Positions 1 through 8,285 of a stretch of DNA of 34,995 nt are shown piece after piece (position 1 is the stretch's first letter; the number at the start of each line of letters is the position of its first letter). Source of the DNA: Alphaproteobacteria bacterium (GTDB lineage Bacteria; Pseudomonadota; Alphaproteobacteria; Micavibrionales; Micavibrionaceae); assembly GCA_025451095.1 (NCBI GenBank), contig JANWLB010000003.1:1-34995 (forward strand), in the 5' to 3' direction. Both the position numbers and the translations under genes were made by a program. The notes under the pieces are model-generated. The model saw only the letters and a program-made list of their open reading frames with translations. It did no database searches and was not told the DNA's origin.

Positions 1-8
1 ATCAATTG

Positions 9-791
9 ATGGAATCCTGGCTTGAACAATTCATGGTGCAGGGCGTCTTCGCCTTTATCCTTGTCTTCGTGCGCATGGGGGCGGCCATAACCATCATGCC
101 GGGCGTCGGCGATTCCCTGACGCCCCAGAGTATACGTCTTTATATAGCGCTCGGCCTTTCCGCCGTCCTGGCGCCGGTTGTGTCGCCGCATCTGCCGCAT
201 CCGGTGCCGGGCGCGATCGCCCTTTTCGCATTGATCATCATGGAATTTATCATTGGACTTTTCTTTGGCACCATCGCCCGCATTCTGATGGCCGCGCTTG
301 ATACGGCAGGCATGCTAATTTCCATGGCTTCCGGCCTCGGCAACGCCCAGGTATTCAACCCCGGCTTTTCGACTCAGGGCTCGCTTGTCGGCGCCTTTCT
401 GTCCATGACAGGCATGGTCATGCTCTTTGCCATGAACCTGCATCACATGCTGTTTTATGGGCTGGTCGGCAGCTATGAGATGTTTCCGGTAGGCAGCATT
501 CCCGACACCGGATCGATGGCCGAACTTATGGCGCAGGCGCTCTCGACCAGTTTCCTGATCGGATTCCAGATCGCGGCGCCCTTCGTCGTATTGTCGCTGA
601 TGGTTTATATCGGCATGGGTATTCTGTCGCGCTTAATGCCGCAGATACAGGTCTTTATGCTGGCCATGCCGCTCCAGATCTTATTGTCGCTTCTGACCTT
701 GAGCCTGATCATCTCCAGCATCATGTTATTCTGGGCAGGCAAATTCCAGGAAGGCCTGACATTCTTCCTGAGCGTTGGTGAAGGTCAATAG
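9..791 (+). CDS. fliR: Flagellar biosynthetic protein FliR
   Basis: FliR is an integral inner-membrane part of the flagellar type III export gate, working with FliP, FliQ, FlhA and FlhB to pass rod, hook and filament subunits. The 260-residue product has the family's usual length and several hydrophobic segments, beginning with one at about residues 10-30. It keeps FliR-like stretches such as GLGNAQVFNPGFSTQG near residue 105 and a C-terminal run of hydrophobic helices with the MPQIQVF sequence. I chose the ATG at 9 over a TTG one codon earlier; the window starts too close to show the ribosome binding site. Only two bases separate its stop from flhB, so the two are almost certainly co-transcribed. 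Confidence 0.93.
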   Translation: MESWLEQFMVQGVFAFILVFVRMGAAITIMPGVGDSLTPQSIRLYIALGLSAVLAPVVSPHLPHPVPGAIALFALIIMEFIIGLFFGTIARILMAALDTAGMLISMASGLGNAQVFNPGFSTQGSLVGAFLSMTGMVMLFAMNLHHMLFYGLVGSYEMFPVGSIPDTGSMAELMAQALSTSFLIGFQIAAPFVVLSLMVYIGMGILSRLMPQIQVFMLAMPLQILLSLLTLSLIISSIMLFWAGKFQEGLTFFLSVGEGQ

Positions 792-793
792 GC

Positions 794-1870
794 ATGAGTG
801 AAGGCGAAGCGCCCGACGATTCCCAGAAGACAGAAGACCCCACCCAGAAACGGCTTGAGGAAGCGCGCCGCAAGGGGCAGGTTGCCGTCTCGCGGGAGCT
901 GAACAACTGGATCATGCTGCTGGCAGGGACAATACTGATCGGCACGGCCGCGTCGCCCATGATGTCGCATATGCAGGCGCACCTGAAGACGTATCTTGAA
1001 AAGGCGTGGGACTTTCCGCAGACGCCGGGCGGCCTTTCCATCGTCCTCGGAGATTCGTTCAAAATTGTTCTGGGCATGCTCCTGCTGCCGTTTCTCGTTC
1101 TTATGGCGGCAGCGTTTATCGGCCCGTTTATTCAGGTAGGGCCGATTTTCGCGCCTGACGTCATCAAGCCGGATCTTGGAAAAATATCACCGTTTTCTGG
1201 ATTCCAGAGGTTGTTCTCGAAACGGGCGTTGATGGAGTTTGCCAAGGGTCTGCTCAAGATGGGGCTGATCAGCACCGTGGGCTTCATCATACTGAAGCCC
1301 TATTTCGCGGGCCTTGAACACATGGTTGGCCTGCCGGTCCCGCTGCTTCTGGATGAAATGCAGGCTATGGTCATAAAGCTTTTGATTGGCGTGCTGGTCG
1401 TTCTGGTTGTTCTGGCAGTCATAGATACGCTGTATCAGCGTACCGAACACTATAAGAAGATGCGTATGACCAAGCAGGAACTCAAAGACGAACACAAGCA
1501 GATGGAAGGAGATCCGCACATCAAGGCGCGGCTGCGGCAGTTGCGCACCGAACGCGCCCGTGCCCGCATGATGCAGGCGGTTCCCAGGGCCGATGTGGTC
1601 ATCACCAACCCGACCCACTATTCTGTGGCATTGAAATACGACCCTGAGGAAATGGAAGCGCCCATGTGCATAGCCAAGGGCATCGATGACCTGGCGCTGC
1701 GTATCCGGGAAACGGCAAAGAAGCACGATGTCGTCATCTATGAAAACCCGCCGCTGGCCCGCGTCCTTTACAGCACCGTCGAAATCGACGAGGCTGTGCC
1801 GCCTGAGCACTACAAGGCCGTTGCCGAGGTCATTTCCTACGTCTTCAAGCTCAAGGGCAGGCTGAATTAA
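794..1870 (+). CDS. flhB: Flagellar biosynthetic protein FlhB, substrate-specificity switch
   Basis: FlhB is the export-gate protein that cleaves itself and switches the flagellar exporter from rod/hook to filament substrates. The 358-residue product starts with the usual acidic/basic cytosolic head (SQKTEDPTQKRLEEARRKGQ), followed by four membrane segments between about residues 35 and 215. A charged linker (MTKQELKDEHKQMEGDP) leads to the cytoplasmic domain, where the autocleavage motif Asn-Pro-Thr-His lies at residues 272-275. All expected landmarks are present, so the protein should be functional. Two bases separate it from fliR. The next gene, cckA, follows 56 bases later on the same strand. 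Confidence 0.96.
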   Translation: MSEGEAPDDSQKTEDPTQKRLEEARRKGQVAVSRELNNWIMLLAGTILIGTAASPMMSHMQAHLKTYLEKAWDFPQTPGGLSIVLGDSFKIVLGMLLLPFLVLMAAAFIGPFIQVGPIFAPDVIKPDLGKISPFSGFQRLFSKRALMEFAKGLLKMGLISTVGFIILKPYFAGLEHMVGLPVPLLLDEMQAMVIKLLIGVLVVLVVLAVIDTLYQRTEHYKKMRMTKQELKDEHKQMEGDPHIKARLRQLRTERARARMMQAVPRADVVITNPTHYSVALKYDPEEMEAPMCIAKGIDDLALRIRETAKKHDVVIYENPPLARVLYSTVEIDEAVPPEHYKAVAEVISYVFKLKGRLN

Positions 1871-1926
1871 CAAGGCGATATGGCATATTTCCGGCCCGGG
1901 GCTAATCTGATAGTCTTGCAAAGCAT

Positions 1927-4434
1927 ATGACGACCGATCACGCTGCCTTTATTGCCCGCCACCACCGCATGCCGCCGCCGGAAAAACCGCCGGAAGGCCC
2001 GCACCACTTCGGCATGATCGTGGCCACAATTCTCATCATTCTTTACCTGTCTGTTTGCCTGGGCGTTGCGGTGGCCATGGATATACGCAAGGAAGCGGTC
2101 ATGGCCGCGGGGGTGGCTTTCATGGTGGCGGCCGGAATTGCCATTCTGGTGCAGCGCGTGTTCGATATACGCTCCACCCGGGAAAAGGAGCGCGAACTTC
2201 TGGCCGAGGTGCTGGAAGGCAGCCGCGGCGCCCGCCTGATCACGGACAAGACGGACAAGACGGTTTACGTGAATCAGAAATTCAGGATTTTGTGCGAAGG
2301 CGTGGGTACGCCCTCGCTGTCAAGCCTGATCCTGCTTTTTCACGGCGATATCGAGGCCGGAGCCCATTTTAGGCAGCTGGCGGACCAGGTTCACCGCGGC
2401 CTGACCGATTCGGTCGATCTGTGCAGCACCCATGGCGGCCGCGAGACGTGGTATGAGATCACCGCGCAGCCGATCCCCGGTTATGCCGGGCATACTCACT
2501 GGCGTGTTGACGACATCACACAAAAACGCTCTGCCGATCGCGGTATACGTGACGAGCGGGAGAAGCTGATTGATTTCACGGACAACGCCCCGGTCGGATT
2601 TTTCTCGGTCGATGAGGAAGGCCGCTTCGTCTTCGTGAATGCAACCCTGGCCCGCTGGCTGGGCGAGGATATCCAGACTCTGCTGCGTGAAGGGACGCTT
2701 CACACCTATTTGCAGGATCCGCCGAAAAACGCGCATTCTTATGATATTCTTCCCGGCGGCGGCGCCAAGCAGATGACAGAAGTCGTTATGAAGGGGCAGG
2801 GCGGGCGGACTTTCGCCGCCTCCATCAGCCAGGCGGTCGTTCACGAGGCGCCCGGTATTGTCCGCACGCGCGGCGTGGTCCATGACCTGACGGCGGAGCG
2901 TGCGATGCGCCAGGCGCTGCAGGCGTCTGAAGACCGGTTCCAGAGATTTTTCGAAGAAGCGCCGCTCGGCATCGCCGTCCTGAATTCACAGGGCGTTCTT
3001 GCCGATGTCAACCCGGCGCTGGCCGCCATGCTCGGCTATAGCGTGGAAGATCTGGAAGGCCGGTATCTGGAGGCGCTCATCCGTGAGGACAGGCGGGCAG
3101 AAAGCCTGGAGGCGCTGCGGCGCACCGCTGATGGACGCAGCCTGCGCGCGCCGATGGAGGTGACGCTGCTGGGGGAGGGGCGCGAGGTCGTGGTGCAGAT
3201 GTATGCGAGGCGTCTGGGCGGCAGCGACAACAGCGTTTTGCATTTTATCGACCTGACGGACCAGAAGGCGCTGGAGGAGCAGTTCGTTCAATCGCAGAAA
3301 ATGCAGGCTATTGGTCAGCTGGCGGGCGGTGTTGCGCATGATTTCAACAATCTTCTGACCGCCATGATCGGCTTTTGTGACCTGCTGCTGCTGCGGCATA
3401 AGCCGGGCGACCCGTCCTTCTCCGATATTATGCAGATCAAGCAGAACGCCAACCGCGCGGCCAACCTTGTCCGGCAACTTCTGGCCTTCTCGCGCCAGCA
3501 GACCTTGCGGCCGCGTGTGCAGGATATTGGCGATATCCTGACGGAGGTTTCGCATCTTCTGCGCCGCCTTATCGGTGCGAACATCGAACTGGATGTCGTG
3601 CACGGCCAGAATCTTGGGTTGGTTCGCGTCGACGTGGGCCAGATGGAACAGGTTCTGATCAATCTGGCCGTCAATGCCCGTGACGCCATGGAGGGCGGCG
3701 GCAAGCTGACGATCAGGACCTATGCGTTTTCCAACAAGGCGCCGATGGAGCGTGGCAGCGACGACATGCCGCCGGGGCACTGGGTGGCGCTGGAAGTATC
3801 CGACACCGGTTGTGGTATACCTGCGGAAAACCTGACGCGTATTTTCGAGCCTTTCTTTACCACCAAGCAGGTCGGTCAGGGCACGGGCCTGGGGCTGGCA
3901 ACCGTCTACGGCATCGTGCGGCAGACGGGGGGCTATCTGCATGTCGACAGCACCGTGGGCAAGGGCACGTCTTTCACGATCTATCTTCCGCGCCTGGCAG
4001 AAGGAGAGGTGGTGCAGCCGGTCGAGGTCGAATCCGACGACAGCGCGTCGGCGCATGATCTGACTGGCACGGCCTGTATCCTGCTGGTCGAGGATGAGGA
4101 TGCCGTGCGCACTTTCAGCGCCCGCGCTCTGACCAACAAGGGTTATGAAGTGCTTGAGGCGGAAAGCGGTGAGTCCGCGATCGAGGTCATAAGCCGCCAG
4201 CAGCAGGGCAGGAAGCTCGATCTGCTGGTGACGGATGTGATCATGCCGAACATGGACGGGCCGACTCTGGCAAAGTATATGCGGGAGCGCGATCCCGGTC
4301 TGAAGATCATTTTTATCTCAGGCTATACGGAAGAAAAACTGAAAGATCATATGGGTGACAATATCTGGTTCCTGCCCAAGCCCTTTACGCTCAAGCAACT
4401 TGCGGCGAAGGTGAAAGAGGCGCTTGAGGAGTAG
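1927..4434 (+). CDS. cckA: Hybrid sensor histidine kinase CckA
   Basis: This is a membrane-bound hybrid kinase/phosphatase. In the alphaproteobacterial CckA family, phosphate passes through ChpT to the master regulator CtrA and to CpdR. The 835-residue protein has two N-terminal membrane helices (about 27-48 and 54-76) and roughly three PAS-type sensor regions (about 95-200, 210-325, 330-450). A dimerisation domain has His471 in the motif GGVAHDFNNLL. An ATPase domain has its N-box around Asn583 and FEPFFTT around 640-646, plus GxGTGLGLA. A C-terminal receiver begins near 718, with acidic pocket EDED at 722-725 and phosphoacceptor Asp770 in VTDVIMPNMDG. The HDFNNLL H-box and tethered receiver favour CckA over generic hybrid kinases. 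The last 44 bases overlap a convergent gene. Confidence 0.92.
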   Translation: MTTDHAAFIARHHRMPPPEKPPEGPHHFGMIVATILIILYLSVCLGVAVAMDIRKEAVMAAGVAFMVAAGIAILVQRVFDIRSTREKERELLAEVLEGSRGARLITDKTDKTVYVNQKFRILCEGVGTPSLSSLILLFHGDIEAGAHFRQLADQVHRGLTDSVDLCSTHGGRETWYEITAQPIPGYAGHTHWRVDDITQKRSADRGIRDEREKLIDFTDNAPVGFFSVDEEGRFVFVNATLARWLGEDIQTLLREGTLHTYLQDPPKNAHSYDILPGGGAKQMTEVVMKGQGGRTFAASISQAVVHEAPGIVRTRGVVHDLTAERAMRQALQASEDRFQRFFEEAPLGIAVLNSQGVLADVNPALAAMLGYSVEDLEGRYLEALIREDRRAESLEALRRTADGRSLRAPMEVTLLGEGREVVVQMYARRLGGSDNSVLHFIDLTDQKALEEQFVQSQKMQAIGQLAGGVAHDFNNLLTAMIGFCDLLLLRHKPGDPSFSDIMQIKQNANRAANLVRQLLAFSRQQTLRPRVQDIGDILTEVSHLLRRLIGANIELDVVHGQNLGLVRVDVGQMEQVLINLAVNARDAMEGGGKLTIRTYAFSNKAPMERGSDDMPPGHWVALEVSDTGCGIPAENLTRIFEPFFTTKQVGQGTGLGLATVYGIVRQTGGYLHVDSTVGKGTSFTIYLPRLAEGEVVQPVEVESDDSASAHDLTGTACILLVEDEDAVRTFSARALTNKGYEVLEAESGESAIEVISRQQQGRKLDLLVTDVIMPNMDGPTLAKYMRERDPGLKIIFISGYTEEKLKDHMGDNIWFLPKPFTLKQLAAKVKEALEE

Positions 4435-5074
4435 GCGTATTTTTGTCCTGAAGAAGGCTCTTAAAGCTTTTATCGCTGGCGATGACGCCGCAATCTCCTA
4501 AAATCCACAAGAGACACCCGATCAGAAGCCCTGCATCCCGTTTAACAATCGCCGCGTAAGCGAGCGAAGTTTTTGACAGGGCAATATCAATAGCCGATGT
4601 CGTTGATACAGGATATTTTGCCAGAGGCCTGAACAGGGTACGCAGAATTTTTGATCCGCTATGTTCCCTGCGCTGCGCGAAGTTATGCAGTCCGTCCTCG
4701 AATATCAGTGAGAGCCCCTGTCCGCCAATTAGGGCGCTGCCAAACATCTGCGAATTCTGGGCCGGGCTGCCCATACCGCTGTAACCGAGAGTGGCAGCGC
4801 CCAGCAAAATCATAAGGCCTGTGGGGACGCGCATGCGGGGATGACGGTCCATCAGGGCAAGACCTGCATCGGCTAAAAGGAAGATAAGGCCCGACGTCTG
4901 TTCCATGGCATTGGGTACGCGCCCCGTCAGAAAATAATCTTTTCCAATCAAAAGAGCGTCGCCCAGCGCGAAAGAGGCGCCGCCAATTTTTCCGGAATGG
5001 CTGATAAAAAACTGGGCCGGCCGTGTATGGACGGCAGCATTGAACAGGGTGGTGAGCGCGCCTCTGAGCATCAT
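4391..5074 (-). CDS. Multi-pass membrane protein of unknown function
   Basis: I do not recognise this family. The reading frame stays open further upstream, but I place the start at the ATG at 5074. A GAGG ribosome binding site lies 8 bases before it, and the upstream frame runs into the preceding gene. The 227-residue product has several hydrophobic segments (around FLLADAGLALM, GLMILLGAATLGY, ALIGGQGLSLIF and LLIGCLLWILGDCGVI) and a Pro/Ser-rich tail. It probably sits in the inner membrane. Nineteen bases separate it from the small membrane protein gene upstream, so they look like a two-gene operon. Its 3' end overlaps cckA by 44 bases on the opposite strand. Confidence 0.7.
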   Translation of the reverse strand: MMLRGALTTLFNAAVHTRPAQFFISHSGKIGGASFALGDALLIGKDYFLTGRVPNAMEQTSGLIFLLADAGLALMDRHPRMRVPTGLMILLGAATLGYSGMGSPAQNSQMFGSALIGGQGLSLIFEDGLHNFAQRREHSGSKILRTLFRPLAKYPVSTTSAIDIALSKTSLAYAAIVKRDAGLLIGCLLWILGDCGVIASDKSFKSLLQDKNTPTPQAPLSPSPQVA

Positions 5075-5093
5075 GGGCGCAACCTCATCTCCT

Positions 5094-5513
5094 TTAAGAT
5101 ACAACAGGACGTAAAGCTGCGGAGGCAGGCAGATTTTGTCCTGGATTGACCGCTGACACAACTGCGGGACGGGTATTGGTTTCCGGGAGGGGCGGCAGGG
5201 CATTGTTAGCAAGTCTGTAACCGCCGAGGGCGCCGCCGACAAGGCCGATCGCGCCATAGATTCCCATGTACCAAAGTGCGCCGAGTTCCTGACGTCGGTG
5301 CAAATGGCCTCCTGCTATAGCCATAGCCTGACCGCCGAAATAACCGCCCAGGGCTCCGCCTATAACTTTGGTGGCAAAGCGCGCCTCAGGCGATGTGATG
5401 GAATTGAAGACATTTGAAATGCCGCTGAAGGCGTTTCCCACACCGTAGAGTGTCAAAGCCACGCCTGCGCCAATTACGCTGACAGCGGCCACTTTTTCTA
5501 AAATCTCGCTCAT
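5094..5513 (-). CDS. Small glycine-zipper membrane protein of unknown function
   Basis: This 139-residue protein is not one I recognise. It has an N-terminal hydrophobic helix (about residues 8-30) and two further hydrophobic, Gly-rich segments carrying similar patterns, GGALGGYFGG near residue 52 and GGALGGYRLA near residue 93. Such spacing is typical of glycine-zipper helix packing in membranes. The C-terminus (about 105-139) is Pro/Ala/Asn-rich and probably disordered. The ATG at 5513 is preceded by GAGGG at 5-base spacing. It heads a probable two-gene operon with the membrane protein gene ending at 4391, and is divergent from the gene at 5659. Confidence 0.7.
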   Translation of the reverse strand: MSEILEKVAAVSVIGAGVALTLYGVGNAFSGISNVFNSITSPEARFATKVIGGALGGYFGGQAMAIAGGHLHRRQELGALWYMGIYGAIGLVGGALGGYRLANNALPPLPETNTRPAVVSAVNPGQNLPASAALRPVVS

Positions 5514-5658
5514 ATCGCCCTCATCTCAGGTTTAAAACTTGGCTATGAAAATAGAGATGTTTTTACAATATGTCAATAAAAACCAGACCCATTCCCGACT
5601 CTCCCATTCCGGGCTAAAATGGCGCTCTAAAAACTATAAAAAACGGAACAGGGAACAT

Positions 5659-6108
5659 ATGAACGACGACAATAAGCCGGATTTGAGCCGGCTCTCCGGC
5701 GTTGACCGCTGGGCTATCCGGGGTGCCGCCTTTACCTCCACGCTGACGTCTTTCGCACGGGAGGATATCGAAGCCCATCCGGCGCGCTATCCCCTGTATG
5801 TCGCCTGTATCGGCCTTTTCTGCGTCCCGGTGGCCGGTTATGCGGTCGTGGCGGCGACGGCTTTAAGCGCCTGGGCGGGATGGCCGGAGCCGATGGCCCG
5901 GGCCGAGCGCCGTCTGAAGGACGCCTTTAACGAGCAAAGCCTGGCCAACAAATACGGCCCCTATGTAAGCGCCGATCCTGCCCGGCCCGAGCAGTTGCGC
6001 GTCGACAGGAGGGGGCTCGTTACCGATACCGCCTGCCAGGCTGCCAATGATGCCTGGCAGTCGACCCGCACCGCCTGCACCCGCCTGTCACGCTGTCTTT
6101 TCGGTTAA
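5659..6108 (+). CDS. Hypothetical protein with a central hydrophobic segment
   Basis: Unrecognised 149-residue protein. I start it at the internal ATG at 5659, which has AGGG five bases upstream. The longer frame from 5539 adds 40 Lys/Asn-rich residues encoded by AT-rich, intergenic-looking sequence. The product has a charged N-terminus, one long or two closely packed hydrophobic helices (about residues 45-78, YPLYVACIGLF and GYAVVAATALSAWAG), then a hydrophilic helical C-terminal half with two Cys near the end (TACTRLSRC). It may be a membrane-anchored protein. It stands alone between a divergent membrane-protein pair and the recA regulatory region, so context gives no functional hint. Confidence 0.6.
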   Translation: MNDDNKPDLSRLSGVDRWAIRGAAFTSTLTSFAREDIEAHPARYPLYVACIGLFCVPVAGYAVVAATALSAWAGWPEPMARAERRLKDAFNEQSLANKYGPYVSADPARPEQLRVDRRGLVTDTACQAANDAWQSTRTACTRLSRCLFG

Positions 6109-6126
6109 AAACCCGATTTTATTGAT

Positions 6127-6141
6127 GTTCTTTTATTGTTC
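6127..6141 (+). promoter_or_regulatory. Candidate alphaproteobacterial LexA (SOS) box upstream of recA
   Basis: GTTC at 6127-6130 and GTTC at 6138-6141 are separated by exactly seven bases, matching the GTTC-N7-GTTC direct repeat known as the alphaproteobacterial LexA site. It lies just upstream of a plausible recA promoter (TGGACA at 6152-6157, 16 bases, TACATT at 6174-6179). Repression of recA by LexA is inferred from position and match. Confidence 0.8.
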
Positions 6142-6151
6142 TTTTTTCGGC

Positions 6152-6179
6152 TGGACAAAAAGAACAAAGAGTGTACATT
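6152..6179 (+). promoter_or_regulatory. Probable recA promoter
   Basis: A -35-like TGGACA (6152-6157) and -10-like TACATT (6174-6179) are separated by 16 bases. They lie between two candidate LexA motifs. The predicted start point near 6186 would fall inside the AGAACA/TGTTCT palindrome. Confidence 0.45.
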
Positions 6180-6180
6180 G

Positions 6181-6194
6181 AGAACAGATGTTCT
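6181..6194. promoter_or_regulatory. Palindromic GAAC-N4-GTTC motif, second candidate LexA site
   Basis: AGAACA (6181-6186) and TGTTCT (6189-6194) form perfect 6-base arms around two bases. GAAC-N4-GTTC is the core of the Gram-positive/actinobacterial SOS box, not the usual alphaproteobacterial direct repeat. It overlaps the predicted recA transcription start, where a bound repressor would block polymerase. Function is inferred. Confidence 0.5.
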
Positions 6195-6258
6195 GGCCCG
6201 ATTCGCCGGAGCCGCCATTGAAACACCAGTTTAACTATGCAAAAAAGGGGATGATCGT

Positions 6259-7416
6259 ATGTCAGTCACAGCATTAAGGACGGGGGAACCCATGAACAAG
6301 CCGAATACGGGCGAAAGACAAAAAGCCCTGGATGCCGCTCTTTCGCAGATCGAGCGCGCTTTCGGCAAGGGCTCCATCATGAAGCTCACGGGTGAGAACG
6401 CCACCGCGCATGTGGAAGTGATCTCCACCGGTTCGCTGGGGCTGGACATCGCGCTGGGAATCGGCGGCCTGCCGCGCGGGCGGATCACGGAGATTTACGG
6501 GCCGGAAAGCTCGGGCAAGACGACGCTGGCGCTGCAGGTGATTGCCGAGGCGCAGAAGGCGGGAGGTACCTGTGCGATCGTCGATGCTGAACACGCGCTC
6601 GATCCGTCCTATGCGAAAAAGCTGGGCGTTGATATCGACAATCTTCTGATCTCGCAGCCTGACGCCGGTGAACAGGCGCTGGAAATTGCCGATACATTGG
6701 TCCGCTCTGGCGCTGTCGATGTTCTGGTCGTTGACTCGGTCGCGGCCCTGGTGCCCCGGGCCGAGCTTGAAGGCGAAATGGGCGACTCGCATGTCGGCCT
6801 TCAGGCCCGGCTGATGAGCCAGGCACTGCGCAAGCTGACGGGATCGATTTCCCGCTCGCGCTGCGTTGTTATTTTCATCAACCAGATCCGCATGAAGATC
6901 GGCGTGATGTTTGGTTCGCCCGAGACGACAACCGGAGGCAACGCCCTGAAGTTCTATGCTTCCGTCCGTCTGGATATTCGCCGTATTGGCTCGATCAAGG
7001 AGCGCGAGACGGCTGTTGGCAACCAGACGCGCGTCAAGGTGGTTAAGAACAAGATGGCCCCGCCGTTCCGTCAGGTCGAATTTGATATCATGTACGGCGA
7101 GGGCATTTCCAAGACAGGAGAGCTCGTCGATCTTGGTGTTGCCAGTAATCTCGTGGAAAAAGCGGGTGCGTGGTTTGCCTATGACGGCCAGCGCATCGGT
7201 CAGGGCCGGGAGAACGCCAAACAATTCCTGCGCGATAATCCCGAGCTGGCGGCCAAACTCGAATCCACGATTCGCAAGCAGGCCGGTGTTGTCGCTGATG
7301 CACTTCTGGCGGGCCCCTCTTCCTCAGAAGAGGCGGCGGAAGCAGCGGAAGGTCCCGATGAGGAGGATTCAGCCGGTGAAAAGACTCCGCGGGGTAAAAA
7401 GAAGGCCGCGGGCTAG
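6259..7416 (+). CDS. recA: Recombinase RecA
   Basis: RecA forms filaments on single-stranded DNA, drives strand exchange and stimulates LexA self-cleavage. The 385-residue product has the family core: [18 protein letters not shown] near the N-terminus, Walker [10 protein letters not shown] at residues 81-89, the [14 protein letters not shown] Walker B region and the [17 protein letters not shown] loop. The tail is acidic and Lys-rich. Two starts are possible, 6259 (AGGGG, 9-base spacing) and 6292 (GGGGG before ATG). I prefer 6259 because its extra residues, MSVTALR, resemble the short N-terminal lead of other alphaproteobacterial RecA proteins. Two candidate LexA motifs precede it and a strong terminator follows at 7437. 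Confidence 0.98.
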   Translation: MSVTALRTGEPMNKPNTGERQKALDAALSQIERAFGKGSIMKLTGENATAHVEVISTGSLGLDIALGIGGLPRGRITEIYGPESSGKTTLALQVIAEAQKAGGTCAIVDAEHALDPSYAKKLGVDIDNLLISQPDAGEQALEIADTLVRSGAVDVLVVDSVAALVPRAELEGEMGDSHVGLQARLMSQALRKLTGSISRSRCVVIFINQIRMKIGVMFGSPETTTGGNALKFYASVRLDIRRIGSIKERETAVGNQTRVKVVKNKMAPPFRQVEFDIMYGEGISKTGELVDLGVASNLVEKAGAWFAYDGQRIGQGRENAKQFLRDNPELAAKLESTIRKQAGVVADALLAGPSSSEEAAEAAEGPDEEDSAGEKTPRGKKKAAG

Positions 7417-7436
7417 ATCAGGTTCATGTCTGAAAG

Positions 7437-7468
7437 GTCCCCCGGAGGTTGGCCGGGGGACTTTTTTT
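7437..7468 (+). terminator. Intrinsic terminator of recA
   Basis: GTCCCCCGG (7437-7445) and CCGGGGGAC (7453-7461) form a perfect 9-bp stem with a 7-base loop, followed at once by seven T (7462-7468). It begins 21 bases after the recA stop codon. Confidence 0.93.
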
Positions 7469-7521
7469 ATGCCTTTTCAGCAGTGTTTGGAAGTCGGGGC
7501 CGGACAAGGTATAGTTAAGCC

Positions 7522-8211
7522 ATGTCTGATCTTGAGCTTTTCAATATTCCCCTTTTTGACGGGGCGTCGCCGGAGACGCTGGAAAAGTTTGCGCGGCTGG
7601 TTGCGCACAAGACAGTTGAGGCTGGCGGTGTGCTTTTTCGTCAGGACGACGAAGGCACGGAAGCCTTTATTGTCATCAAGGGTGCGATCCGTATCGAGCG
7701 CCTGGCGGAGGATGGTAAATATATTCTTCTGAATATACTGGGACCCGGGGAGATATTCGGCGAGATGGCGCTGATAACCGGCAACCGGCGAACAGCTCAG
7801 GCGGTGGCGCAGTGCGAATCTGCCGTGATGATTATTCGCAAGCCGAACTTCCAGATGATGATGCGCCTTCATCCACGCATGAGCGAGCGCCTGATGTGCG
7901 TCTTAAGCGACCGGCTCACTCATACAGGAATCAAACTGGAAGAAACAGGTCTGAATTCTCTCAAAAGCCGGCTCGCCGGTGTTCTTCTTGATCTGCTAAA
8001 CCGTTTTGGTGACCGGCAGGGCGCCGAACCCGCGCTTTTCATCAAGCTCACTCAGAGCGATCTGGCAGCATTGGCGATTTCCAGCCGCGAGCATGTGAAC
8101 AAACTTATTAAAGCCTGGGAGCGCGAAGGCATTATTGATTTTAACCGTGGGAACATTAAGGTAATAGCCTACGACAAGCTCAGGGAAATAAACGATAATT
8201 CCGGCCTGTGA
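7522..8211 (+). CDS. Crp/Fnr-family transcription regulator, cyclic-nucleotide-binding type
   Basis: A 229-residue regulator with an N-terminal cyclic-nucleotide-binding beta-barrel (about 5-115), a long dimer helix (about 115-145) and a winged helix-turn-helix (about 145-220). The phosphate-binding cassette GEIFGEMALITGNRRTA keeps Gly80-Glu81 and Arg90-Thr91, equivalent to CRP residues that hold the ribose and phosphate of cAMP. No N-terminal Cys cluster is present, so it is not an Fnr-type iron-sulfur sensor. The recognition helix SREHVNKLIK has Arg189-Glu190, the pair CRP uses to read TGTGA, with Lys194 in place of CRP Arg185. A matching operator overlaps its own stop codon, before the phosphodiesterase gene. 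cAMP is the likely ligand, but cGMP is possible. Confidence 0.88.
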   Translation: MSDLELFNIPLFDGASPETLEKFARLVAHKTVEAGGVLFRQDDEGTEAFIVIKGAIRIERLAEDGKYILLNILGPGEIFGEMALITGNRRTAQAVAQCESAVMIIRKPNFQMMMRLHPRMSERLMCVLSDRLTHTGIKLEETGLNSLKSRLAGVLLDLLNRFGDRQGAEPALFIKLTQSDLAALAISSREHVNKLIKAWEREGIIDFNRGNIKVIAYDKLREINDNSGL

Positions 8212-8222
8212 TCTCCATCACA
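8207..8222. promoter_or_regulatory. Perfect CRP-type operator TGTGA-N6-TCACA
   Basis: TGTGA (8207-8211) and TCACA (8218-8222) form a perfect inverted repeat with the 6-base spacing of the E. coli CRP consensus. The site overlaps the stop codon of the Crp-like gene, and its centre is about 71 bases before the phosphodiesterase ATG. The Crp-like protein's Arg-Glu recognition pair is the one that reads this half-site. Activation of the phosphodiesterase gene is inferred from position. Confidence 0.75.
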
Positions 8223-8285
8223 GCGTATTTTCTTTAGGTTTTCTAGCGTCGTCTCGTCCGAAGCATCTAGCAAAAGGAGAGACAG

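Noticed and set aside
2986-4056. Long open frame (356 codons) on the minus strand inside cckA
   Set aside because: It is antisense to the kinase core, whose protein matches all family motifs. Its own translation is Arg/His/Gln-rich low-quality sequence typical of a GC-rich shadow frame.
5539-5658. 40-codon N-terminal extension of the gene at 5659
   Set aside because: The extension is encoded by AT-rich intergenic-looking sequence and lacks a clear ribosome binding site, while the ATG at 5659 has AGGG at proper spacing.
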